Assembly (NCBI GenBank): GCA_049792815.1
Contig: JBARBG010000087.1
Span: forward strand, 1-61,812
From: DAIDKA01 sp049792815
GTDB lineage: Bacteria > Pseudomonadota > Gammaproteobacteria > Steroidobacterales > Steroidobacteraceae
Direction: 5' to 3'
DNA length: 61,812 nt
Position 1 is the first letter of the stretch, and each line of letters begins with the position of its first letter. Below are positions 53,443 through 61,017 of this stretch, in pieces. Below the pieces are notes generated by a model, which did no database searches, was not told where the DNA came from, and saw only the letters and a program-made list of their open reading frames with translations. The translations under genes and the position numbers were made by a program.

Positions 53443-53895
53443 TCACACCGGCAGGGCAGTCGAATATTTAAGCTGCGAGAGCGCGAAGTTCGATGCGACC
53501 GTGGCGACGCTTACATGGTTCAGGACATGGCGCATCAGGAAGCGCTCGTATTCCTCGATATCCGCGACGACGATTCGCAGCAGGTAGTCCCACTCTCCGG
53601 ACATGGTGTAGCACTCCATGATCTCGTCGTGACTCTCCAGCAGCTGCTCGATGCCACGGCGATTCTCCGGGGCATGCGACTTCAGACGCACCTGGCACAT
53701 GACGTTGACACCGCGCTGAACCTTGCGCGCATCGACCAGGCGCACGGTGCGGCCAAGGATTCCGGCCGCCTCGAGCGAACGGACGCGCCGCCAACACGAA
53801 GCGCTCGACGCACCCACCTTCGCAGCCAGCGCGGCGGCGCTCAGGGATCCGTCATCCTGAAGTGCCCGCAGGATTTCACGGTCGACTTTATCCAT
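53443..53895 (-). CDS. Lrp/AsnC-family transcriptional regulator
   Basis: A 150-residue regulator. The winged helix-turn-helix is at residues 1-60 (MDKVDREILRALQDDGSLSA, then AALAAKVGASSASCWRRVRS with the recognition helix). The RAM ligand domain follows (VNVMCQVRLKSHAPENR, MSGEWDYLLRIVVADIEEYE). Its gene is divergent from phenylalanine hydroxylase, 112 bases away, so control of aromatic amino-acid catabolism is likely, with an amino acid as effector. Confidence 0.94.
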   Translation of the reverse strand: MDKVDREILRALQDDGSLSAAALAAKVGASSASCWRRVRSLEAAGILGRTVRLVDARKVQRGVNVMCQVRLKSHAPENRRGIEQLLESHDEIMECYTMSGEWDYLLRIVVADIEEYERFLMRHVLNHVSVATVASNFALSQLKYSTALPV

Positions 53896-54007
53896 GGAAC
53901 ATTCCTTTCATAAATGCGCTATTGCTGATAATAACATTTCTAGAAAGTGCCGAAATTGGCGACAAAAGAATCCCCTGTTTCAGCATCTGCGCGTAGATTG
54001 CTCAAAG
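53896..54007. promoter_or_regulatory. Divergent lrp-like/phhA control region with a palindrome
   Basis: The 112 bases between the two divergent starts are AT-rich on the regulator side. They contain the perfect 10-base palindrome TTTCTAGAAA at 53937-53946, a plausible half or core of an operator for the adjacent Lrp/AsnC regulator. Core promoter boxes are not clear. The operator role is inferred. Confidence 0.4.
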
Positions 54008-54838
54008 ATGGAACAAAGTCCGCCACCACCGGGCGCGGCGCCCGATTGGACGATTCCGCAGCGCTGGTCGCAGTACTCGAGCGACGAGCACGCCATCTGG
54101 AACCGGCTATTCAGGCGCCAGCAGGCACAGCTCCAAGACCGGGTCGTCCCGGCATTCAAGCAAGGGGTGCAGGCCCTTGCCCTCGGGCCCCAGGGAATTC
54201 CCGATTTCGCAGCCTTGAACGAGCGGCTGAACGCCCTGACGGGCTGGTCCGTCGTCGCCGTTCCCGGCATCGTGCCCGAGGAAATATTCTTTCATCATCT
54301 GGCCAATCGCAGGTTCGTCGCCGGGCGCTTCATCCGAACCCTTGCCCAGCTTGATTACCTCGAGGAGCCGGATGTATTCCACGATGTATTCGGACACGTT
54401 CCGCTGCTTGCCGATCCGGCGTATGCCCGCTATATGCAGGCCTATGGCGAAGCCGGTGTCCGTGCGCCTAAGGCTGCGACACTTCGCCAACTCGCGCGGC
54501 TGTACTGGTACACCGTTGAATTCGGATTGATGCGCCAGGGGGACCAGTTACGGCTGTTCGGTGCCGGCATCGTGTCCTCAAACGGCGAAAGCGAATATGC
54601 CCTCGGCAGTGCCGAGCCCCTGCGCATCGGCTTCGACGTGCGGCGAACCATGCGCACCGACTACCGAATCGATTCCTTCCAGAACAACTACTTCGTGATT
54701 GAAAGCTTCGAGGACCTGGTCAGGCTTACCGCCGACGCCGACTTCACCGATCTCTACGAGGAGTTGGCGAGGCTGCCGACCATACCGGTCGGCGTGCTGC
54801 TGCCCACCGACGTGGTGTTCCCTCCCAATCGGCAGTAG
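54008..54838 (+). CDS. phhA: Phenylalanine 4-monooxygenase
   Basis: A 276-residue bacterial phenylalanine hydroxylase, full length. The 2-His-1-carboxylate iron site is present: HDVFGHVPLLADP (His-x4-His) and the Glu in WYTVEFGLM. The pterin-site text RPGIP-type and the FQNNYFVIESFEDL C-terminus also match. It converts phenylalanine to tyrosine with tetrahydrobiopterin and oxygen. ATG 54008 gives the usual length; the frame upstream to 53894 is non-coding and crosses the control region. Confidence 0.96.
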   Translation: MEQSPPPPGAAPDWTIPQRWSQYSSDEHAIWNRLFRRQQAQLQDRVVPAFKQGVQALALGPQGIPDFAALNERLNALTGWSVVAVPGIVPEEIFFHHLANRRFVAGRFIRTLAQLDYLEEPDVFHDVFGHVPLLADPAYARYMQAYGEAGVRAPKAATLRQLARLYWYTVEFGLMRQGDQLRLFGAGIVSSNGESEYALGSAEPLRIGFDVRRTMRTDYRIDSFQNNYFVIESFEDLVRLTADADFTDLYEELARLPTIPVGVLLPTDVVFPPNRQ

Positions 54839-54857
54839 TCCCTGCGACAATGCGCCC

Positions 54858-55625
54858 GTGATCCGGGTCTTCTACATTGTCCTGGCAAGTTCGGGGGCCA
54901 TTTATCTGGCCATTTGCGCGGCAATGTTCGCGTTTCAGCGCTCCCTGCTCTATTACCCGCAGCCGCGGATGGTGTCCGCAGCGGCATCGACCATGGTGCT
55001 GCGGGTCCAGGGCTCGAGACTCATCGTCACGGTAAGGCCGCATGCCGGCCCGAAGGCCATAATTTATTTTGGTGGCAACGGCGAAGACGTATCGTCCAGT
55101 CTGGAAAGTTTCTCCAAGGCTTTCCCGGAGTATGCGTTATACCTGCTGCACTACCGGGGCTACGGTGGCAGCAGCGGCAGTCCCACCGAGGCAGCCATCC
55201 ACAGTGACGCACTCGCCCTCTTTCAGAATACCTACGCACAGCACCGCGACATCGCGGTGATTGGCCGCAGCCTGGGCAGCGGTGTTGCCATTCGCCTGGC
55301 AAGCGAAGCCCCGGTGACGCGGCTGTTGCTGGTGACACCGTACGACAGCATTGAAGAGATCGCTGCGGCTCAATACGCCTATCTGCCGGTCAGGTGGTTG
55401 CTCCTCGATCGCTACGAATCCTGGAAATATGCACCCGGGCTCGCAATTCCGACGACCATCATTGCGGCCGAAAATGATGAGGTGATTCCACGTGCCAACA
55501 CCGAAAAACTACTGGTCCGTTTCCCCTCTAACATTGTCTCGATGACGGTAATAAAGGGAGTCGGCCATAACGACATCGGCACCGCCAACGCATATCTCGC
55601 GACGCTCCAGGCGGCGCTGCGGTAG
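54858..55625 (+). CDS. Membrane-anchored alpha/beta hydrolase
   Basis: A 255-residue protein. An N-terminal membrane helix (VFYIVLASSGAIYLAICAAM) is followed by an alpha/beta-hydrolase fold. The oxyanion region is YLLHYRGYGGSSGSP, the nucleophile Ser is in IGRSLGSGVA, the acid in AAENDEVIPR and the His in VIKGVGHNDI. It resembles the YsgA/Bem46-like branch of serine hydrolases. GTG 54858 is the likely start; the frame upstream is a shadow of phhA. Confidence 0.85.
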   Translation: MIRVFYIVLASSGAIYLAICAAMFAFQRSLLYYPQPRMVSAAASTMVLRVQGSRLIVTVRPHAGPKAIIYFGGNGEDVSSSLESFSKAFPEYALYLLHYRGYGGSSGSPTEAAIHSDALALFQNTYAQHRDIAVIGRSLGSGVAIRLASEAPVTRLLLVTPYDSIEEIAAAQYAYLPVRWLLLDRYESWKYAPGLAIPTTIIAAENDEVIPRANTEKLLVRFPSNIVSMTVIKGVGHNDIGTANAYLATLQAALR

Positions 55626-55640
55626 ACCTCGGGAGGGTAC

Positions 55641-56081
55641 ATGGCCAGCGGATTGTTGACGTTCTCAGGCTCTGTCAGGCGCGATCCCGCGATCGACGCG
55701 TGGTTCGACGCCCGCTCGGGCGAGTTGTGTGGCATGGCGCGCCGCTGGTTCCTGCGGATGCGTGAGTGTGGCGCCGATGTTCGAGAGCTCGTGCACGATG
55801 GTTGCCCTACCGTATGCGTCGGTGATGCGCCATTTGGGTATACCAACGTATTCAGGTCCCATGCCAACGTCGGTTTTTATCACGGCGACGCCCTGGCCGA
55901 TCCGGCCGGGCTGCTGCAGGGCGCTGGCAAGTTCATGCGCCATGTGAAGCTCGGGCCCGGCCTGACAGCCGATGATTCTTCTCTTGAATCCCTGATCGCA
56001 GCAGCGTATCTGGACATCAAGGCGCGACTGGCATTGCAAGGGTCAACGGGGAACATTACTAATGGCACCAGCAATGCATAA
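55641..56081 (+). CDS. DUF1801-family protein
   Basis: A 146-residue protein of the YdhG/YjbR/CyaY-like fold. The pattern ELVHDGCPTVCVGDAPFGYTNV and then HANVGFYHGDALADP is the DUF1801 signature, with the C-terminal MRHVKLGPG. Such proteins are often found near stress genes; no function is known. GAGGGTAC lies before ATG 55641. It overlaps the next gene by 20 bases. Confidence 0.85.
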   Translation: MASGLLTFSGSVRRDPAIDAWFDARSGELCGMARRWFLRMRECGADVRELVHDGCPTVCVGDAPFGYTNVFRSHANVGFYHGDALADPAGLLQGAGKFMRHVKLGPGLTADDSSLESLIAAAYLDIKARLALQGSTGNITNGTSNA

Positions 56082-56439
56082 ACGCGTACTTGCGCTGGGA
56101 CTTGACCCGGCGGCCGTTGATCCGGCGGCGTTTCCGCAGTTCACAGCGGCGCAGGTCAGAGCGTTCATTGACTCGCAGGTCGAGCGTGTCCGCCAACTCG
56201 GATACGAGGTTGAAACCTGCCTCGTGGATAAAGGCCAAACCGCCGAGAAGGTGTTGGCGCAACATCTGCAGTCACAGTCATTTGACTGCGTTGTGATCGG
56301 GGCCGGGCTACGCCAGCCGGAAAGCCTGTTGCTTTTTGAGAAACTGCTCAATCTGGTCCATGAGCGGGCGCCCTGCGCCAGGATCTGCTTCAACACAACA
56401 CCCGCGGACACCGCCGAAGCGGTCCAGCGCTGGGTCTGA
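56062..56439 (+). CDS. Small hypothetical protein
   Basis: A 125-residue soluble alpha/beta protein of no recognised family (VLALGLDPAAVDPAAFPQFT, then VRAFIDSQVERVRQLGYEVE, and FDCVVIGAGLRQPESL). The alternation of strands and helices suggests a Rossmann-like or receiver-like half-fold, possibly binding a nucleotide. Its ATG lies 20 bases inside the DUF1801 gene, which points to translational coupling. Confidence 0.68.
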   Translation: MAPAMHKRVLALGLDPAAVDPAAFPQFTAAQVRAFIDSQVERVRQLGYEVETCLVDKGQTAEKVLAQHLQSQSFDCVVIGAGLRQPESLLLFEKLLNLVHERAPCARICFNTTPADTAEAVQRWV

Positions 56440-56457
56440 GATGGTTGCTGAATTACG

Positions 56458-57087
56458 ATGACACCACCAAGCCAGGAGCTGGACCGGATTACTGCGGCGA
56501 CGCTCGATCACTACAATGAGGGCGCCGCTGAATTCTGGAGCGCCACGCGCGATCACGACGTGACGCAGAACATTGATGCGCTGTTGCGGCACATTCGCGC
56601 GACTCCCCCCTTTGACATACTCGACTTTGGTTGTGGTCCCGGACGCGACCTGGCGGCATTTCGCGCTCTCGGTCACGTGCCCGTCGGGATTGAGGGCTCG
56701 CACTCATTCGCCGCCATGGCGCGCGAGCACAGCGGCTGTGAAGTCTGGGAGCAGAACTTCCTCGACCTGGCCCTTCCGGCAGGCCGCTTCGACGGAATCT
56801 TCGCCAATGCGTCGCTGTTCCATGTACCTCGCCGGGAATTGTCGCGCGTGTTGGGACAGCTGCGCGAAGCGCTGAGGCCCGAAGGCGTGCTGTTCACCTC
56901 GAATCCACGCGGGACCAATGAGGAAGGCTGGAACCGCGGGCGCTACGGTGTCTACCATGATCTTGAATCCTGGCGCGCATTCCTCAATGCGGCGCATTTC
57001 GTTGAGCTGGAGCACTATTACCGCCCGTCGGGATTGCCGCGTGAACAACAGCCGTGGCTGGCAAGCGTCTGGCGCAGCGGCGAATGA
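56458..57087 (+). CDS. Class I SAM-dependent methyltransferase
   Basis: A 209-residue methyltransferase. The SAM motif I is ILDFGCGPGRDLAAFRALG, followed by VGIEGSHSFAAMAREHSG (motif II acid), FDGIFANASLFHV, and ALRPEGVLFTSNPRGT. The substrate is not evident; small-molecule or tellurite-type methyltransferases look similar. It lies 18 bases after the preceding gene and is part of the same run of plus-strand genes. Confidence 0.9.
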   Translation: MTPPSQELDRITAATLDHYNEGAAEFWSATRDHDVTQNIDALLRHIRATPPFDILDFGCGPGRDLAAFRALGHVPVGIEGSHSFAAMAREHSGCEVWEQNFLDLALPAGRFDGIFANASLFHVPRRELSRVLGQLREALRPEGVLFTSNPRGTNEEGWNRGRYGVYHDLESWRAFLNAAHFVELEHYYRPSGLPREQQPWLASVWRSGE

Positions 57088-57100
57088 CAGGAGACAGACG

Positions 57101-57367
57101 GTGTCACAAAGTGGCTGGAGCGTAGTGGCAAGATTCGGCGACCGGATATCCGCGCAGGCATTGTTCGGCTTGCTTGAATCAGAGAACTTACCTTGTTACT
57201 TTGCTTCGAACGAAGCGGTGCCGGGGCTCGGTACCGAATTCGCGATCCTCGTGCCGACTGAGCTGCTCGCCCGGGCGCAGCGGATCCGCGAGCAGTCGCA
57301 AGTGTCGGAGGAAGAGCTGACATTTCTCGCCACGGGAGAGCTGCCGGACGCTCCCCTGAAGCCATGA
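57101..57367 (+). CDS. DUF2007-like small protein
   Basis: An 88-residue protein from a GTG start with AGGAGA ten bases upstream. It reads as a small ferredoxin-like fold (WSVVARFGDRISAQALFGLL, ESENLPCYFASNEAVPG, GTEFAILVPTELLARAQRI), typical of DUF2007, putative signal-transducing proteins. The longer frame starting inside the methyltransferase gene is an artefact. Its stop overlaps the next ATG. Confidence 0.78.
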   Translation: MSQSGWSVVARFGDRISAQALFGLLESENLPCYFASNEAVPGLGTEFAILVPTELLARAQRIREQSQVSEEELTFLATGELPDAPLKP

Positions 57368-57570
57368 CATCACTCCTGACGCTCGTCGGTTGGTTGATTC
57401 TCCTGGTCCTGTGCTGGCCACTTGCGTTGCTGGCACTGATTCTGTGGCCGCTGATCTGGCTGCTGTCATTGCCGTTCCGTCTCATCGGAATCACCTTTGA
57501 GGCGGTGTTTTCCCTGCTGCGGGCGGTGTTGTTCCTGCCCGCAAGGCTCCTGGGGAGCAGGCCGCGGTGA
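57364..57570 (+). CDS. 68-residue membrane protein
   Basis: A small hydrophobic protein with two close membrane helices (LVGWLILLVLCWPLALLALI and LIWLLSLPFRLIGITFEAVF), ending in basic residues. It resembles short membrane proteins found in many proteobacteria, with no known role. The ATGA overlap with the DUF2007-like gene ties their translation. Confidence 0.72.
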   Translation: MTSLLTLVGWLILLVLCWPLALLALILWPLIWLLSLPFRLIGITFEAVFSLLRAVLFLPARLLGSRPR

Positions 57571-57590
57571 GTGCGAAGCGGACCTGACCC

Positions 57591-58061
57591 GTGAGCCGTG
57601 TCGGCGTAATTTCCGATACTCACGGACTTGTCCGGCCTGAGGCGGTGGAATTTCTGAAGGGCAGCGATGCAATCATTCACTGCGGGGATATCTGTGATCC
57701 CCAGGTGATCGCCGTGCTATCACACATCGCGCCCGTCACGGCGGTGCGTGGCAACAATGACACGGGAGCGTGGGCGCAGGGTCTGCCGCAGTCCGACCTG
57801 ATATGTTTCGGGGAGATCCATGTATATGTGCTCCATGATCTCTCACAGCTCGACATTGATCCGGTCGCAGCAGGTGTGTCGGTGGTGCTCTCCGGTCATT
57901 CACACAAGCCACATCTTGAATCGCGCGACGGCGTCGTATACCTGAATCCGGGCAGCGCAGGTCCGCGGCGCTTCAAACTTCCTGTTTCAATAGCGGAGCT
58001 GATAATCGATGGCCGGTCCGTCATTCCGAGGATCACCAGACTTGAAGCGGAGACCGCGTAA
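57591..58061 (+). CDS. YfcE-like metallophosphoesterase
   Basis: A 156-residue phosphodiesterase of the calcineurin-like fold with all metal motifs: SDTHG (first Asp-x-His), HCGDI, GNND, and GHSHKPH with a GSAGPRR loop. YfcE-type enzymes hydrolyse phosphodiesters with manganese. The GTG start lies 20 bases after the membrane protein. The stop is just before the remnant of a DUF1697 gene. Confidence 0.92.
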   Translation: MSRVGVISDTHGLVRPEAVEFLKGSDAIIHCGDICDPQVIAVLSHIAPVTAVRGNNDTGAWAQGLPQSDLICFGEIHVYVLHDLSQLDIDPVAAGVSVVLSGHSHKPHLESRDGVVYLNPGSAGPRRFKLPVSIAELIIDGRSVIPRITRLEAETA

Positions 58062-58062
58062 T

Positions 58063-58185
58063 ATGCCGACCTTCGTGGCCCTGCTTCGCGGCATCAATGT
58101 CGGCAAGGCCAAGCGGATTCCCATGGCGAACCTGCGCGCATTACCTTGCCTTGGAGAACATTGTGCATTTCCTTCTCTTCTATGA
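58063..58185 (+). pseudogene. DUF1697 gene remnant, N-terminus only
   Basis: Forty codons start MPTFVALLRGINVGKAKRIP, the unmistakable beginning of DUF1697 proteins (normally about 180 residues), then lose similarity around residue 28 and end at a TGA near 58185. The rest of the gene has been replaced by the YciI-like gene whose start lies inside this frame at 58163. It is a deletion scar. Confidence 0.8.
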
Positions 58186-58468
58186 ATTTGGCGCCGACTA
58201 CCTGCAGCGCCGGCCGCCGTACCGGGCCGAGCACCTGCGTCTGGCCTGGGAAGCCCAGGAGCGAGGCGAGCTCCTGCTCGCAGGGGCTCTTGCGGATCCC
58301 CCTGACGCAGCGGTGCTGCTGTTCCAGGGTGAAGACGGGCGCGCAGCACGGACCTTCGCAGAGAATGACCCCTACGTGAAGTCGGGACTGGTGGCTCACT
58401 GGTCGGTGCGCTCCTGGACTACTGTCGTGGGAGATGCCGCCGCGACGCCGATGCGGAACCTTCCCTGA
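58163..58468 (+). CDS. YciI-family protein
   Basis: A 101-residue dimeric alpha/beta-barrel protein: VHFLLFYEFGADYLQRRPPY at the start, the conserved RAEHLRLAWEAQERGELLLA with its active-site-like His, then FQGEDGRAARTFAENDPYV and SWTTVVG. Start GTG 58163 has TGGAGA five to eight bases upstream. The frame extending back to 58097 is not coding. A role in metabolite repair has been suggested for the family, with no assay in most cases. Confidence 0.83.
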   Translation: MHFLLFYEFGADYLQRRPPYRAEHLRLAWEAQERGELLLAGALADPPDAAVLLFQGEDGRAARTFAENDPYVKSGLVAHWSVRSWTTVVGDAAATPMRNLP

Positions 58469-58487
58469 GTGTGGGCCGAATTCCTGA

Positions 58488-58967
58488 ATGGATGCGCAAT
58501 TGTTCCCAATCCACCCTGCCATCGTCACTGATGCCGCGCAGATCCTGGCGCTGCAGAACCTGGCCTATGAGTCCGAGGCGCGGCTGTATGAGGACTGGAC
58601 CATTCCACCGATGACCCAGACGCTGGAATCCGTGCGGTCCGAAATTCAGCACGACACTGTCCTCAAGGCCGTGGACGATCAAACCATCATCGGTTCGGTG
58701 CGGGCCACTGTCAGCGAGAACATCTGCCAGATCGGCAGGCTGATGGTGCATCCAACCCACCAGGGCCGCGGAATCGGCACCGCCTTGATGCAGGCGATTG
58801 AAGCGCGATTTCCGGCGGTCTCGGGATTCGAGCTGTTCACGGGGAGCAGGAGTGAAGGCAATATCCGTCTGTACGTCCGATTGGGCTATGCCGTGACGGG
58901 CGCCAGGCGGGTCTCCGATCGCGTAACCCTTGTGGTCCTCAGCAAATCAACCGCGACCTCGCGCTAG
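58488..58967 (+). CDS. GNAT-family N-acetyltransferase
   Basis: A 159-residue GNAT with the acetyl-CoA pyrophosphate loop in IGRLMVHPTHQGRGIGTALM (Q-G-R-G-I-G) and C-terminal EGNIRLYVRLGYAVTGARRV. The acceptor is unknown. It lies 20 bases after the YciI-like gene in the same direction. Confidence 0.88.
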   Translation: MDAQLFPIHPAIVTDAAQILALQNLAYESEARLYEDWTIPPMTQTLESVRSEIQHDTVLKAVDDQTIIGSVRATVSENICQIGRLMVHPTHQGRGIGTALMQAIEARFPAVSGFELFTGSRSEGNIRLYVRLGYAVTGARRVSDRVTLVVLSKSTATSR

Positions 58968-58999
58968 ACCCGGGCGCCGCCATGCCCAAAGGACACCCC

Positions 59000-60463
59000 A
59001 TGGATACCGATGCCGCCGAAACCGGCCGGCTCCAGGATCTGCTGACCCGCCTCGGAGCGGCGCTTGATGAATTCGTCCGTTTCGAGCATCCCGATGCCCT
59101 GCACGCGGGGCAGCGGTGGCGCGAATCGCTGGACATTCCACTTCCGCAGCACGGCATCGGGATCGATCGCGTGACCGAAGAGTTGATTCACGACATCATT
59201 CCGAACGGATCGCAGGTACCCAAGCCGGGTTTCTGTTCCTTCATCACCACCGGCGGCACGACCGCCGCAGCCCTGGCCGCCACGGCCGCGAATATCGCCT
59301 CACCGCAACGTTACTCCCTGACGGCGTTCAACCTGCTGGAGGAAGTGTCCCTGAAATGGCTGGCTACTCTGTGCGGAGTCGGCTCCATGCAGGGCGTTTA
59401 CAGCAGCGGTGGATCGACCGCCAACCTGCTGGCCCTGGGAGCGGCGCGCCAGTTCGCCTTCGAGAAGATCGGACACGACGTGGCCGCCAGCGGGATTCAT
59501 CGGCCGGTCTGCGTATACGCCACGGCCCAGGCGCATCACACCGTCCAGCGTTCCACCGGCGTGCTGGGTATGGGTCGGCGCGCCGTGCGGGTGATCTCCT
59601 GTGATCCGCAGGGCCGAATGGATGTGAAGGATCTGCGCCGGAGCATCGCCGCTGACCAGGCGGCCGGCATGCTGCCCGTGGCCATCGTTGCCAATGCCGG
59701 CACGACCAATACCGGTGCCATCGATCCGCTGCGAGCCATCGCCGAAATTGCCCGGGAACACGGGATCTGGTGCCATGTGGATGGCGCATACGGGTTGCCG
59801 GGGATTTTGGATGAGCGCAAGGCTTCACTGTACGAGGGCCTGGAGCTTGCCGACTCGGCGATCGTCGATCCGCACAAATGGCTGGGTGCCTCGATTGGAG
59901 TCGCCGCGACCTTTGTCCGCGACCGGGAACTGCTGCGGCGCGCGTTCACCCAGGAACCGGCCGATTATCTGGAAGGGGCAGTCGAGCAGGACCCGGCACT
60001 GCCGCGGCTGGTCGAGCATTCGATGGACGATTTCGGCATTCCCTACTATGACTACGGCGTGGAACTGAGCGCGCCCTGCCGTGGCGTGGTGGTCTGGGCG
60101 ATGATCCGGGAAATAGGCGTCGAGGGCCTGCGCGCAAGGATCAAGCGCCACAACGACATGGCCCAGCATCTCGCCGCCATTGCGCGTGAACACCCCAATC
60201 TTGAGCTGCTGGTGGAGCCTACGCTGTCGATATGCTGCTTCCGATACGTGTGTGCCGGCGTTGACCTGGATCGGCTTAACCGGCAACTGCACCGCAGAAT
60301 GGTGCGGGAGAATCGGAACCTTCCCAGCACCACCTTGGTAAATGGCAAACTCGCACTGCGTCCCTGCTTCATTGGCGCGCGGGCGACGCTCGCGCAAGCC
60401 GACTCCCTGCTGGCGGACGTGCTGCGAATTGGCGCCGAGGTCGCTCGCGATCTGTCCCCTTAG
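59000..60463 (+). CDS. Group II PLP-dependent decarboxylase-like enzyme
   Basis: About 487 residues of the aromatic amino-acid/glutamate decarboxylase fold (type I PLP). The substrate-side stretch GVYSSGGSTANLLALGAAR, the cofactor-stacking His in ATAQAHHTVQRST, the pyridine-binding Asp in WCHVDGAYGLPG, and the Schiff-base lysine in DPHKWLGASIG are intact. Tyrosine-, tryptophan- or glutamate-type decarboxylation cannot be resolved by eye. Start at ATG 59000 with AAGGA six bases upstream; 58982 is an alternative. Confidence 0.9.
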   Translation: MDTDAAETGRLQDLLTRLGAALDEFVRFEHPDALHAGQRWRESLDIPLPQHGIGIDRVTEELIHDIIPNGSQVPKPGFCSFITTGGTTAAALAATAANIASPQRYSLTAFNLLEEVSLKWLATLCGVGSMQGVYSSGGSTANLLALGAARQFAFEKIGHDVAASGIHRPVCVYATAQAHHTVQRSTGVLGMGRRAVRVISCDPQGRMDVKDLRRSIAADQAAGMLPVAIVANAGTTNTGAIDPLRAIAEIAREHGIWCHVDGAYGLPGILDERKASLYEGLELADSAIVDPHKWLGASIGVAATFVRDRELLRRAFTQEPADYLEGAVEQDPALPRLVEHSMDDFGIPYYDYGVELSAPCRGVVVWAMIREIGVEGLRARIKRHNDMAQHLAAIAREHPNLELLVEPTLSICCFRYVCAGVDLDRLNRQLHRRMVRENRNLPSTTLVNGKLALRPCFIGARATLAQADSLLADVLRIGAEVARDLSP

Positions 60464-60474
60464 GGTGGAGGACC

Positions 60475-60918
60475 ATGCCCGTTCCATGCAAGTCGGTTGA
60501 TGAACCGGGGTGGCTGACCCTGCGTGCACAGCTGTGGCCCCATTGTTCCCAGGCGCGGCACCTTGCCGAGATGTCCGAGTTCATCGGCTCCCCCCACAAA
60601 TTCGCACAATACCTTGAGTTCAATGGCGCCGGGGCGCCGGTCGGATTCGTCGAGGCCTCCCTGCGCACCGACCACGTCAATGGAACGGCGTCCTCTCCGG
60701 TTGCATTTCTGGAGGGAATATACGTCGTGCCGGAGGCCAGGCGGCGCGGCATTGCCCGCAAACTGGTGGCGGCAATCGAGCAGTGGGCGATCAGCGCCGG
60801 CTGTATCGAGTTCGCATCCGATTCGCAGCTGGACAATCTGCAAAGCCATCGCATGCACCTGGCCCTGGGTTTTCACGAGACCAGCCGGGTGGTGTTCTTC
60901 AAGAAATCGCTTATTTGA
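60475..60918 (+). CDS. Aminoglycoside 6'-N-acetyltransferase-like protein
   Basis: A 147-residue GNAT of the AAC(6')-I type rather than a generic GNAT. The N-terminal WLTLRAQLWPHC, GFVEASLRTDHVNG, SPVAFLEGIYVVPEARRRG and the C-terminal HLALGFHETSRVVFFKKSL match the pattern of chromosomal AAC(6')-I enzymes. It would acetylate the 6' amine of some aminoglycosides, or a natural substrate. It starts 11 bases after the decarboxylase gene with GGAGG nearby. Confidence 0.85.
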   Translation: MPVPCKSVDEPGWLTLRAQLWPHCSQARHLAEMSEFIGSPHKFAQYLEFNGAGAPVGFVEASLRTDHVNGTASSPVAFLEGIYVVPEARRRGIARKLVAAIEQWAISAGCIEFASDSQLDNLQSHRMHLALGFHETSRVVFFKKSLI

Positions 60919-61017
60919 GCAAAGCTGCCAGGACTGGCCCGGACCTGTTGCAGCCCCGCCCGAGTCACCGCATGATCGCTGCTCCTGGCAGAAACACGCT
61001 AACAGAGGGGGATCGAG

